Positions 1 to 6,356 of a stretch of 6,615 nt of DNA are shown here, piece after piece. A program made the translations under genes and the position numbers. The notes under the pieces are model-generated. The model was not told where the DNA came from. It searched no databases and saw only the letters and a list, made by a program, of their open reading frames with translations. The DNA lies in contig JAQGLH010000304.1 of assembly GCA_028293005.1 (NCBI GenBank), forward strand, positions 1 through 6,615. Reading direction: 5' to 3'. Origin of the DNA: Alphaproteobacteria bacterium (GTDB lineage Bacteria; Pseudomonadota; Alphaproteobacteria; Sphingomonadales; Sphingomonadaceae). Each line of letters begins with the position of its first letter. The first letter of the stretch is position 1.

Positions 1-1690
1 CCTCGAGCCGCTCGGCCACCTCGAGCGCGAGCTGCACTTCGGATCCGGTCGCGAGCAGCACGACGCGCCGCTCGGCAGCCGCGGCGCGCAGGCGATAGGC
101 GCCGCGCGCGCTGAGATTGGCGGTCAGCTCGGTGCGAAGCTGCGGCAGATTCTGCCGACTGAGCGCGAGCAACGACGGCCCGTCCTGTCGCTCGAGCGAC
201 AAGGCCCAGCATTCCGCCGTTTCGACGGCATCGGCGGGACGGTAGACCGCAAGGTTCGGGATCAGGCGGAGGCTCATGACATGCTCGACCGGCTGGTGCG
301 TCGGGCCGTCCTCGCCGAGCCCGATCGAATCATGAGTCATCACATAGATCACGCGCGTGTTCTGCAGCGCCGAAAGCCGGATAGCCGGCCGGCAATAATC
401 GGAGAAGACGAGGAACGTGCCGCCGAACGGAATGACGCCGCCGTGCAGGGCCATGCCGTTCATCGCCGCCGCCATGCCGAACTCGCGGATGCCGTAATAG
501 ATGTAGCGGCCCGCGTAATTGTCCCTGGTGAGCGGCGCGAGCGCCTTGGTCTTGGTGTTGTTCGATCCGGTGAGATCGGCCGAGCCGCCGATCATTTCCG
601 GGATAGCAGCGGTCAGCGCCTCGAGCGCGAGCTCGGAGGCCTTGCGGCTGGCGACATTCTGCGGCTTGGCCGCGAGCTGGTCGAGGAAATCGCTTTCGAC
701 CAGCCCGTCGGGAAGCCGGCCTTCCATGCGACGGACGAACTCGGCGCGCCCGGGGTGCGCATCGAGACGCGTTCGCCACGCCTGATGCTGTTCGACGCTG
801 CGACGGCCCGCGGTGCGCCATGCGTCGACGACCGGCTCCGGCAGCTCGAACGGTGCGCTGTTCCAGCCGAGATGCTCGCGCGCCGCGGCGACCTCGTCGG
901 CGCCAAGTGCGGAGCCGTGCGTGGCCGAAGAGCCCTGCTTGTTCGGCGCGCCGTAACCGATGATCGTGCGGCAGGCGATCAGCGACGGCCGCGGGTCGGC
1001 CTCCGCTTCGTCCAACGCCCGCCGGATGTCCCCGAAATCATGCCCGTCGCACGCGACGGTATGCCAGCCGCTCGCTTCGTAGCGCCGGAGGACATCCTCG
1101 GAGGTCGAGAGGTCCGTCGCGCCGTCGATCGTGATCTTGTTGTCGTCCCACAGGACGTTGAGCCGGCCGAGCTGCAAATGGCCGGCCAACCCGACGGCTT
1201 CGTGGTTGATGCCCTCCATCAGGCAGCCATCGCCGGCGATGACCCAACAACGATGATCGACAAGCTCGTCACCGAACACCGCATTGAGGTGGCGTTCCGC
1301 AACCGCCATGCCGACCGCCATGGCAAAGCCCTGCCCCAGCGGCCCGGTCGTCGTCTCGATGCCCTCGAGCATGAAATTCTCGGGGTGACCCGCGCACGGG
1401 CTGCCGAGCTGGCGAAAATTGCGGATGTCGTCGATCGTCGGCCGCTCGTAGCCGGTGAGATGGAGCAAGGCATAGATCAGCATCGAGCCATGACCTGCCG
1501 ACAGCACGAAGCGGTCACGGTCCGCCCAGCGAGGATCGGCGGGATCATACTTGAGATATTCGGTGAACAACACGGTCGCGACGTCCGCCATGCCCATCGG
1601 CATGCCCGGATGGCCGCTGTTCGCCGCCTGCACCGCATCCATGGCAAGCGCTCGGATGGCGTTGGCCAGCAATCTGGGTTCGACGGGCAT
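1..1690 (-). CDS. tkt: Transketolase, C-terminus cut off by window edge
   Basis: Thiamine-diphosphate enzyme of the non-oxidative pentose phosphate pathway, cytosolic. It moves two-carbon ketol units between sugar phosphates. The frame is open for 563 codons from ATG at 1690 to the left edge; the family is usually about 655-670 residues, so roughly 95 residues are missing. Visible motifs: NSGHPG with H27; SAGHGS with H67; GHPE with H102; GPLGQG at 116-121; the ThDP/metal motif starting G153-D154-G155 and ending at DDN (N184); H258 in the ATHGS segment; [10 protein letters not shown] near 368; the catalytic glutamate in GIREFG (E403); GEDGPTHQP at 459-467; and SRQNLP at 511-516. The PP domain, the Pyr domain and the start of the C-terminal domain are therefore present and intact. 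An AGGAAG ribosome-binding site lies five bases before the ATG, and no other start fits. The gene is divergent from the zapA cluster. The family call is certain from these motifs. Confidence 0.97.
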   Translation of the reverse strand, partial: MPVEPRLLANAIRALAMDAVQAANSGHPGMPMGMADVATVLFTEYLKYDPADPRWADRDRFVLSAGHGSMLIYALLHLTGYERPTIDDIRNFRQLGSPCAGHPENFMLEGIETTTGPLGQGFAMAVGMAVAERHLNAVFGDELVDHRCWVIAGDGCLMEGINHEAVGLAGHLQLGRLNVLWDDNKITIDGATDLSTSEDVLRRYEASGWHTVACDGHDFGDIRRALDEAEADPRPSLIACRTIIGYGAPNKQGSSATHGSALGADEVAAAREHLGWNSAPFELPEPVVDAWRTAGRRSVEQHQAWRTRLDAHPGRAEFVRRMEGRLPDGLVESDFLDQLAAKPQNVASRKASELALEALTAAIPEMIGGSADLTGSNNTKTKALAPLTRDNYAGRYIYYGIREFGMAAAMNGMALHGGVIPFGGTFLVFSDYCRPAIRLSALQNTRVIYVMTHDSIGLGEDGPTHQPVEHVMSLRLIPNLAVYRPADAVETAECWALSLERQDGPSLLALSRQNLPQLRTELTANLSARGAYRLRAAAAERRVVLLATGSEVQLALEVAERLE

Positions 1691-1961
1691 CTGGGCTTCC
1701 TCTGATGGAATTCCCGGCACCGCCGGGGTCGCAGATTCGCGGTGCATCTGCAGCGCGCTCCTTGAAATAGAGCGGCGCAGGCGTCAACCATGGCGCGCCC
1801 GATCGGGGCCGGGCGCGAGGCCCCACAACCCCTCGCGTGCGCCGAGGGCCGAGGAAGTTCGGGCCCCATCGCCCCATCGCGAGCCCAGCGGAGCCCAACC
1901 GCCCCACCGCGGCGATGCGAAGCGCTTGCCGCGCGCCACTGGCATGCTATTCCCTGACGTC
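1691..1961. promoter_or_regulatory. Divergent intergenic region between tkt and the zapA cluster
   Basis: This stretch of 271 bases has no convincing gene and should carry promoters for both directions. On the tkt side the leader can form two small hairpins: CCCGGC (1713-1718) with GCCGGG (1722-1727), and GCAGAT (1731-1736) with ATCTGC (1746-1751). GGGGCC (1805-1810) can pair with GGCCCC (1819-1824). A TTGACG hexamer occurs on the minus strand near 1785, but no -10 box sits at the right distance, so I could not place the tkt promoter. The part from 1840 to 1920 is C-rich and includes a short tandem GCCCCATC repeat around 1863-1880. The role of these hairpins is unknown. Confidence 0.5.
1926..1953 (+). 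promoter_or_regulatory. Possible promoter of the coiled-coil/zapA operon
   Basis: TTGCCG (1926-1931) and TATTCC (1948-1953) are separated by 16 bases and could form a sigma-70-type promoter. Transcription would start about 1960-1962, at or next to the ATG at 1962. No Shine-Dalgarno sequence precedes that ATG, which fits a leaderless message, a common arrangement in alphaproteobacteria. The boxes are weak matches, so this is tentative. Confidence 0.35.
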
Positions 1962-2162
1962 ATGACAGACGAACGCGCCCTAGCAGCAGTCGACCGCGTC
2001 GAGCGGGCGTTGGCACGCATTGAAGCGGCCGCCGAAAAAGTGCCGGCAACGCGCGACGACAGCGACCTTCGCGAGCTTCGCGAAGTGCATCAGGCGCTGC
2101 GTGGCAAGGTCGAAGGCGCGATCTCGCAGCTCGACCGCCTGCTTGCGACGGAGGAGCGATGA
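1962..2162 (+). CDS. Small coiled-coil protein upstream of zapA, ZauP-like candidate
   Basis: A 66-residue acidic protein rich in Ala, Glu, Arg and Leu, with no signal peptide or membrane segment. Hydrophobic residues at 3-4 spacing (L7, V10, V13, L17, I20, then L36, L39, V42, L46, V50, I54, L57, L60/L61) predict two helices broken near the proline at 28, as in a coiled coil. The gene lies directly before zapA, and its TGA overlaps the zapA ATG as ATGA, so the two are almost surely co-translated. In Caulobacter a coiled-coil protein encoded upstream of zapA (ZauP) works with ZapA to focus the Z-ring. Position, size and coiled-coil nature suggest the same role here, but I cannot show homology by eye. 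ATG 1962 is chosen because the coiled-coil pattern starts just after it; an in-frame ATG at 1944 adds six residues and also lacks a ribosome-binding site. Confidence 0.75.
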   Translation: MTDERALAAVDRVERALARIEAAAEKVPATRDDSDLRELREVHQALRGKVEGAISQLDRLLATEER

Positions 2163-2485
2163 TGGCGTCTGTCGAACTCGAAATCGCCGCCCGCAAATAT
2201 GCAATCGCCTGCCGCGACGGCGAGGAGGATCACCTGCGCTCGGTGGCGGCGATCGTTCATCGCAAGGCCCGCGAGGCGGAAACTGCGCTCGGCAGCCTGG
2301 GCGAGTCACGGCAATTGCTGTTCGCGTCGCTGCTGCTCGCCGACGAACTCAAGGAAATCCGCGCCGGCAAGGCCCCTGCGATCGAGGCGGAGCCAGACCC
2401 TGCGGTCGCCGAAGCGCTCGAACGGCTCGCTGAAAGAATGGAAAAGTTGGCGGAAAAGCTTGAGACCCGGGGCTCCGACGCCTAG
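2159..2485 (+). CDS. zapA: Cell division protein ZapA
   Basis: Cytoplasmic Z-ring accessory protein that bundles FtsZ filaments at mid-cell. At 108 residues it is normal for the family. The N-terminus shows the ZapA start pattern (ASVELEIAARKYAIACRDGEE, residues 3-23: a strand, the R-K-Y segment, a second strand, then the acidic turn), followed by a helix with H25, L26 and I32. Residues 50-68 form a long hydrophobic helix (LLFASLLLADEL), and residues 82-102 are a heptad-like tail (V83, L87, L90, M94, L97, L101) typical of the ZapA coiled coil. A strong GGAGGAG ribosome-binding site (2150-2156) lies inside the end of the upstream gene. Two ATGs are adjacent (2159 and 2162); the second is slightly better spaced, so the protein may begin at the second Met. 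The stop codon lies in the probable 6S promoter. Confidence 0.93.
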   Translation: MMASVELEIAARKYAIACRDGEEDHLRSVAAIVHRKAREAETALGSLGESRQLLFASLLLADELKEIRAGKAPAIEAEPDPAVAEALERLAERMEKLAEKLETRGSDA

Positions 2486-2488
2486 ATA
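2460..2488 (+). promoter_or_regulatory. Probable sigma-70 promoter of 6S RNA
   Basis: TTGAGA (2460-2465) and TAGATA (2483-2488) are separated by exactly 17 bases. Transcription would start six or seven bases later, at about 2494-2495, which is where the predicted 6S closing stem begins. The promoter lies within the end of zapA, and its -10 box includes the zapA TAG stop. Confidence 0.7.
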
Positions 2489-2493
2489 AGATC

Positions 2494-2653
2494 TGACGGG
2501 TACTGCCTGGCACGAGCTTTAGCGAAAATCCCTGAGGCGATAAGACATCCTCGGGGGCTGTCCCTGACCGGGCCCTGGCCCGACTCACATGGTCCCCACC
2601 TGACGTACTGGCGTCAGAGGATATTCCGGCAAACGACTATGGTGGTCCCGTCA
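2494..2653 (+). ncRNA. ssrS: 6S RNA
   Basis: Regulatory RNA that binds the housekeeping RNA polymerase holoenzyme by imitating an open promoter. The segment ATCCCTGAGGCGATA (about 2529-2543) closely matches the conserved TCCCCTGAGCCGATA of E. coli 6S RNA, and GCGTCAGAGGATATTCC (2611-2627) corresponds to the conserved 3' side. Ends were set from the closing stem: TGACGGG (2494-2500) pairs with CCCGTCA (2647-2653), and ACTGCC (2502-2507) pairs with GGTGGT (2641-2646, two G-U pairs), leaving T2501 bulged. The apical arm contains CGGG/CCCG (2569-2572 with 2579-2582) and GGGG/CCCC (2553-2556 with 2594-2597). CTGACG (2600-2605) can form a local hairpin with CGTCAG (2612-2617), like the 3' central-bubble hairpin of other 6S RNAs. 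The length of about 160 is right for the family. No terminator follows, so the 3' end probably comes from processing of a longer transcript through the cyclo-ligase gene. Confidence 0.92.
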
Positions 2654-3253
2654 CCTTCCCCAAAAGCCCGGCTACGGCGCGACGCCCTCGAAGCGCGGCG
2701 CGCCTATGCGCGCTCGCTCGGCGCATCGCTGCGCCGCGACCTCGAAGCCAAGCTGGCCGCGATCGTGCTTCCGCATCTCGCCGGCGCCCGGACCGTCGCC
2801 GGCTATCACGCGATGCGCGACGAGATCAGCCCCTATGCGATCCTCGAGGCGCTGGACGGGCATCAGGCGGTCGCCCTCCCCTGGTTCGCCGGTCGCGACG
2901 CGCGGATGATGTTCCGCAGTGCGCCGGCCAGCGAGCCCGGCCCCTGGAACGTGCTTCAGCCGCGCGGCAGCGCCGACGCGCTCGCTCCCGACCTTGTGCT
3001 GGTGCCGCTCGTGCTCGCCGACCGTGGCGGCGCGCGGATCGGCCACGGCAAGGGGCATTACGACCGCGCCCTCGCGCATCTGCGCGAAAGCGCACCGGTG
3101 TTCACCATCGGCATTGCCTGGGAGCCGCAAATCGCCGATGAGCCCCTGCCCGCCGATCCTTGGGATATCCCGCTCGATGCCATCGCTACGCCTGCCGAAT
3201 GGATAATGTGCCGCCGAAGCCAAGCTGGCGAAAGCCGGCCGGGATCGGGCTGA
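2639..3253 (+). CDS. ygfA: 5-formyltetrahydrofolate cyclo-ligase
   Basis: Cytosolic, ATP-dependent enzyme that converts 5-formyl-THF (folinic acid) to 5,10-methenyl-THF, returning stored folate to the one-carbon pool (also named fau, fthC or MTHFS). The 204-residue length is normal. Features: basic N-terminal helix KARLRRDALEARR (9-21); the PWF segment (81-83); a hydrophobic strand PDLVLVPLVLAD (117-128); the nucleotide-binding signature IGHGKGHYDR (134-143); and the end segment with IPLDAIATP (177-185). The only possible starts are ATG 2639 and GTG 2642; both fall inside the 6S closing stem and neither has a close Shine-Dalgarno (AGAGGA at 2616 is about 17 bases away). It lies directly after 6S RNA, as ygfA does in E. 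coli. The last 14 or so residues (after EWIM) look non-conserved and overlap the next gene. Confidence 0.93.
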   Translation: MVVPSPSPKARLRRDALEARRAYARSLGASLRRDLEAKLAAIVLPHLAGARTVAGYHAMRDEISPYAILEALDGHQAVALPWFAGRDARMMFRSAPASEPGPWNVLQPRGSADALAPDLVLVPLVLADRGGARIGHGKGHYDRALAHLRESAPVFTIGIAWEPQIADEPLPADPWDIPLDAIATPAEWIMCRRSQAGESRPGSG

Positions 3254-3423
3254 TCCTGTTGCTGATCCTGGTCTGGGCGGTGATCGTCGCGACGATCGCG
3301 GGCCATATCGGCGACATGGCCTGGCCGCTGCAGGCATTGTTCTACACGTTCGCGGGCATCGCCTGGATCATGCCGCTGAGGCCGCTGCTGCGCTGGATGG
3401 AAAGCGCCGGCCGGCGCGGCTGA
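3199..3423 (+). CDS. DUF2842 family small membrane protein
   Basis: A 74-residue inner-membrane protein of unknown function, recognised as DUF2842, a short family seen in alphaproteobacteria. After a short polar N-terminus containing PSWRKPAG (residues 8-15) there are two hydrophobic segments, at about 16-36 (GLILLLILVWAVIVATIAGH) and about 44-62 (LQALFYTFAGIAWIMPL), ending with the characteristic RPLLRWME motif and a basic tail. The frame stays open upstream to 3160, but those residues are read from the cyclo-ligase coding region and lack hydrophobic or family character, so ATG 3199 is preferred. The start lies 55 bases inside the cyclo-ligase gene in another frame, implying translational coupling. 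Nothing in the context reveals its role. Confidence 0.88.
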   Translation: MDNVPPKPSWRKPAGIGLILLLILVWAVIVATIAGHIGDMAWPLQALFYTFAGIAWIMPLRPLLRWMESAGRRG

Positions 3424-3501
3424 CGCAGCGCCGCGCGCGAGCCGGCCATCGCTGCCGAACAAATCGTTCGTTGGTTTCCCTACGCCGCCGCAACCTGACC
3501 G

Positions 3502-3533
3502 TACCGTGCCCGGCAAAATGCGCGAGCACGGTA
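3502..3533. terminator. Inverted repeat at a convergent gene junction
   Basis: TACCGTGC (3502-3509) is perfectly complementary to GCACGGTA (3526-3533), with 16 bases between. It lies between the 3' ends of the DUF2842 gene (plus) and the TonB receptor gene (minus). The position fits a bidirectional transcription stop. There is no clear T-run on either side, so it may act as an RNA 3'-end stabiliser or a Rho-assisted stop rather than a classical terminator. Confidence 0.5.
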
Positions 3534-3544
3534 TGAGTCAAAGG

Positions 3545-5869
3545 CTAGAAGCGGAAGGAAGCCCCGACCCCCACTTCACGCGGACGGTCGTAGATCGCGT
3601 CGGTGCCAACCGAGCCCACGCGCAGATTCTGTATGATCGCTTCGTTGGTGAGATTCCTGCCCCACAGCGAGAAACGCCAGGCCTCATCCGGCGTCGTCCA
3701 ACTGATCTCGCCGCTGATCGTCGTATAGGGATCCTGCGAGAACTGGTTGATCACGTCGTAAAAGAGCCTCGTGGTGTGGTAGATGCTGCCGTTCACGCCA
3801 AACCGTCCACCTCCCAGATCGTGGCCCCAGTCGAAGCCGGCGCTGAACGTGTGTCTGGGCGAGCGGATCATGCGTCTTCCGGATGCGTCCCCAAGCGCGC
3901 GGTTATCGATATTGCCGCCCAGGCCGTCGGGGTTCGGGACGAATGCAGGCGCGCCCGGGAAATTCGTATATTCGGCGTGCAAATAAGTCGCCGCCGCGCG
4001 CAGGTTAAGATCGGGCGTTGGCGCTGCGGTGATCTCAAGCTCGCCACCATAAAGCTCGGCATTGGCCGCATTCTGCAAGGTATAGACGATGGCGCCTGGC
4101 TGGCGCACCTGCACCTGCAGATCTGCATAATCATAATGGAACACTGAAAGGTTCGTGCGGAGCCAAGGCAGCGGATCGATCTTCACGCCGCCTTCCCAGG
4201 CTTTGATCGTTTCCGGCCGGACCGCGATAGGACTGGTGCTGAGCTCATTGAACACGCCGCTCTTGAAGCCCGTACCGTAGCTCGCATAGATATTTCCCCG
4301 ATCGGAGAAATTCCAGCGCAACGCGAAGCGATAGGTCCATTTGTTGAAGTCGACCTTGGCGACGTTGCCGGCCGGGAACCGCGGCGACGGGCCGAACGTG
4401 GGGCTGAGCGGCACGCCGTTCACCGTCTGGGAGAATTTGCGCTTCTCGGTCGAGTAGCGAACGCCGCCGGTCAAGAAGACGGTATCGACCAGCTCGTAGG
4501 TGGCTTCGCCGAATCCGGCATAGGAACGCGTCTTGGCATTCGGATCGAGCCGCGTCGTCGCGATCGGGGCGCCAGGAGCACCTGACGAGGACATCACGCG
4601 GATATTCTTCCACCCGGTGGTGAGGTCGAAGGCGTAAAATCCGAGGATCCATTTCAACCGACCGGGATTCGTCGACAAAAGCCGCACTTCCTGGCTCCAG
4701 CTCTTGCCCGACGCAGTGAATGGGATCTGGCCGAGGAAGATGTTGCTCGCATCAGAGTCGGTGTTCTGCGCAACATGGACCTTCTGATAACCGGTCGTCG
4801 TCTGCAGGCTGGCAAAACCCAGGTCAAACTGGGTTTGCAACGCCAGGTTCAGGCGGTCGAAATCCGACTGGGGAATTTGATTGTTGGAAACCTCCCAAGG
4901 GCTAGTCACGTTGATGTAGCCCGGAAACCGGCGGCCGTTGGTATCTCCCTTATACGGGATCACCGAGTTCTGGCTGCTCTCGAGATCCTGGTAGCCCGCG
5001 GTGAAGACGAAGCGCATCGCGTCGCTCGGCTGGACGAGCAGCTTGCTGCGCAGACTGAGCGACTTGGTGCCTCCCAACTTATTGCCCGGACGGACGAGAT
5101 CTTTGAGGTAGTCGCCGGTGTCGCGGTAGAGCACTGCGGCATCGACCGCCATCGTCTGGGTGAGGCCCGTGGTCACATAGCCGCGGCCCTCGACGCTTGT
5201 GGTGTCTTGGCGGAAGCGTCCGATCCTGACGTCCGCGTGACCCTCAGTTTCGAATTTCGGATCGGGCGTGATCACGTTGACCAGGCCGCCCGTCGCATTG
5301 CGGCCGAAGACGGTGCCCTGCGGCCCGCGCAGCACCTCGACGCGCTCGATCTCTACGAGGTCCTGCGCGCTGGTGAACGAGAAAGGCTGATAGACGCCGT
5401 CGACATAAGTGGCGACGTTCGATTCGTCGGCCATGCCGACGCCGCTCGAGCCGACGCCGCGGATCGTGGGCTGGTTGACGGTGGCGTTGCGACCGCCCTG
5501 GAAGCCGGGAACGACGACGGTCAAGTCGCGAAGCCCACTGACACCGGCCGAGGCCAGGGTTGAGCTCGTGATCGCGGTCACCGCGACCGGAACGTCCTGG
5601 AGGCGCTCCTCACGCCTAGTCGCCGTCACGACGATGTCCTCAATGCCCCCTGTATCTTGGGCCTGCGCCGGTGCAGATACGGGGGCCGGAGCCGGAGCCG
5701 GAGCCGATGCCGGGGGAGCGACGAGATCGCCCTGATTGATGTCCGACGAAGGTGGGGGGGCGCCGACATTGTCTTGCGGCGGGGCGCTGCTTTCGTTGTT
5801 CTGAGCGAAAGCTGCGGTGCTTACCGATGAGGCAAGCAAGACAAGAACATGCGCAAACCGGCAATTCAT
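3545..5869 (-). CDS. TonB-dependent outer-membrane receptor
   Basis: A 774-residue outer-membrane active transporter powered by TonB-ExbBD; substrate not determinable (siderophore, other metal complex, or plant/aromatic-derived nutrient are all possible). A signal peptide ends at AFA|Q (A22). Residues 23-76 form a low-complexity Pro/Ala/Ser linker with APAPAPAPVSAPA (57-69). The TonB box is EDIVVTATR (77-85), followed by the plug domain (about 90-202) with PTIRGVG, YVDGVYQP and the plug signature VEVLRGPQGTVFGRNATGG (177-195). The remainder is a 22-strand-type beta-barrel with many aromatic strands and RNLTNEA near the end, closing with a terminal Phe (ASFRF) for BAM recognition. No STN domain is present, so it is not a FecA-type signal transducer. 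ATG 5869 is chosen over an in-frame GTG at 5884 because GGAGGGG lies just before it and the signal peptide begins there. It stands alone, with no partner transporter or enzyme nearby. Confidence 0.93.
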   Translation of the reverse strand: MNCRFAHVLVLLASSVSTAAFAQNNESSAPPQDNVGAPPPSSDINQGDLVAPPASAPAPAPAPVSAPAQAQDTGGIEDIVVTATRREERLQDVPVAVTAITSSTLASAGVSGLRDLTVVVPGFQGGRNATVNQPTIRGVGSSGVGMADESNVATYVDGVYQPFSFTSAQDLVEIERVEVLRGPQGTVFGRNATGGLVNVITPDPKFETEGHADVRIGRFRQDTTSVEGRGYVTTGLTQTMAVDAAVLYRDTGDYLKDLVRPGNKLGGTKSLSLRSKLLVQPSDAMRFVFTAGYQDLESSQNSVIPYKGDTNGRRFPGYINVTSPWEVSNNQIPQSDFDRLNLALQTQFDLGFASLQTTTGYQKVHVAQNTDSDASNIFLGQIPFTASGKSWSQEVRLLSTNPGRLKWILGFYAFDLTTGWKNIRVMSSSGAPGAPIATTRLDPNAKTRSYAGFGEATYELVDTVFLTGGVRYSTEKRKFSQTVNGVPLSPTFGPSPRFPAGNVAKVDFNKWTYRFALRWNFSDRGNIYASYGTGFKSGVFNELSTSPIAVRPETIKAWEGGVKIDPLPWLRTNLSVFHYDYADLQVQVRQPGAIVYTLQNAANAELYGGELEITAAPTPDLNLRAAATYLHAEYTNFPGAPAFVPNPDGLGGNIDNRALGDASGRRMIRSPRHTFSAGFDWGHDLGGGRFGVNGSIYHTTRLFYDVINQFSQDPYTTISGEISWTTPDEAWRFSLWGRNLTNEAIIQNLRVGSVGTDAIYDRPREVGVGASFRF

Positions 5870-5871
5870 CA

Positions 5872-5878
5872 CGATCCC
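5872..5878 (-). promoter_or_regulatory. Ribosome-binding site deciding the receptor start
   Basis: On the minus strand GGAGGGG lies just upstream of ATG 5869, at suitable spacing. This supports ATG 5869 over the GTG at 5884, which would place this site inside the coding region. Confidence 0.6.
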
Positions 5879-5919
5879 CTCCACTTTGGTTATTTCAGCA
5901 ACGGGTAACCGCTCGCCAA

Positions 5920-5925
5920 ATCATA
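5920..5925 (-). promoter_or_regulatory. Possible -10 box for the TonB receptor gene
   Basis: TATGAT on the minus strand is the best -10 match upstream of the receptor start and would give a leader of about 45 bases. The hexamer 17 bases upstream (GGGATT) is a poor -35 match, so an activator would probably be needed if this box is used. Confidence 0.3.
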
Positions 5926-6081
5926 GCCAAGTCGTTTTTGGGAATCCCGCGCCCGCTTGTTACGAAACCCCGCCATCTGTGGTCGGAAAGTGACAATCCT
6001 TCGCACAGGATACAATTCAGGCTTAAATTACTCACCCTGCGATCATTTTGGAAGCGTGTTTTGACTGACTGATTGGTGAAT

Positions 6082-6103
6082 GCTTTGCATCAAAATGCAA
6101 AGC
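6082..6103. promoter_or_regulatory. Perfect palindrome upstream of the TonB receptor, operator candidate
   Basis: GCTTTGCAT (6082-6090) and ATGCAAAGC (6095-6103) are exact reverse complements separated by CAAA. The site lies 213 bases upstream of the receptor start codon, in the AT-richer control region. No T-run follows on either strand, so a terminator is unlikely. The two-fold symmetry suits a dimeric repressor or activator. The regulator is unknown. Confidence 0.5.
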
Positions 6104-6343
6104 CACCACTTGAACCATGCCGCTCGGTCCATGCGCGCTCGAGCTCGACACCGTCTCCCGCTGAACTCCGACGGCCAGGCCGCGCAACGAGATGCGTTGT
6201 GCGCGAGCCGAGTGTCTGCGACGCGCGGATCGCAAGCCACGCGCGCTCGCCCACGGCAGCGAAGCCCGCGATGTCCGACGACGCAATAGCATGAGTTAAA
6301 ATGTCCCCGCTCCGGCCGCTTCGCGGTGCGCGAGAACTGATCA

Positions 6344-6356
6344 GCCATTTTGAAAA

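Larger units (their letters stand above)
5870..6356. other. 487-base intergenic region with no convincing gene
   Basis: This stretch lies between the start of the TonB receptor gene and the 3' end of tRNA-Asp. The part from 5885 to 6105 is clearly AT-richer and should hold the receptor's control region: a weak -10-like TATGAT on the minus strand (5925-5920) and the palindrome at 6082-6103. The part from 6106 to 6340 is GC-rich and contains only short frames on both strands, with no ribosome-binding sites or recognisable products. A TTAAAATGTCCCC run at 6296-6308 and the tRNA-side palindrome follow. It may hold decayed coding or mobile DNA, but nothing can be named. Confidence 0.55.

Noticed and set aside
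281..1705. 474-codon open frame on the plus strand
   Set aside because: It is antisense to transketolase, whose motifs are continuous through the region. The translation is arginine/alanine-rich without family features; it is a high-GC shadow frame.
1780..1800. Minus-strand TTGACG as the tkt -35 box
   Set aside because: The only -10-like hexamer (TATTTC) is 12 bases away, too close for a sigma-70 promoter.
1863..1915. C-rich short repeats as a CRISPR or regulatory array
   Set aside because: Only two imperfect GCCCCATC units, with no regular repeat-spacer pattern.
1551..1961. Long N-terminal extension of the coiled-coil gene back to 1551
   Set aside because: It would run antisense into tkt and through the intergenic region, with compositionally random sequence. 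The coiled-coil pattern begins after ATG 1962.
2672..3337. 221-codon open frame on the minus strand
   Set aside because: It is antisense to the cyclo-ligase and DUF2842 genes, both of which show clear family motifs. It has no ribosome-binding site or recognisable domain.
3506..4147. 213-codon open frame on the plus strand
   Set aside because: It is antisense to the C-terminal barrel of the TonB receptor, which is intact. Treated as a shadow.
4775..5563. 262-codon open frame on the plus strand
   Set aside because: It is antisense to the receptor plug and early barrel; the high-GC codon pattern explains it.
5870..5884. GTG at 5884 as start of the TonB receptor
   Set aside because: It would place the GGAGGGG ribosome-binding site inside the gene and add five residues before a well-formed signal peptide.
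6061..6089. Plus-strand promoter TTGACT/TTTGCA
   Set aside because: The -10 match is poor and no plausible plus-strand gene or RNA follows; the overlap with the palindrome explains the resemblance.
6043..6348. 101-codon open frame on the minus strand upstream of the receptor
   Set aside because: Arginine/cysteine-rich translation, no ribosome-binding site, no family features; it also crosses the 6082-6103 palindrome.
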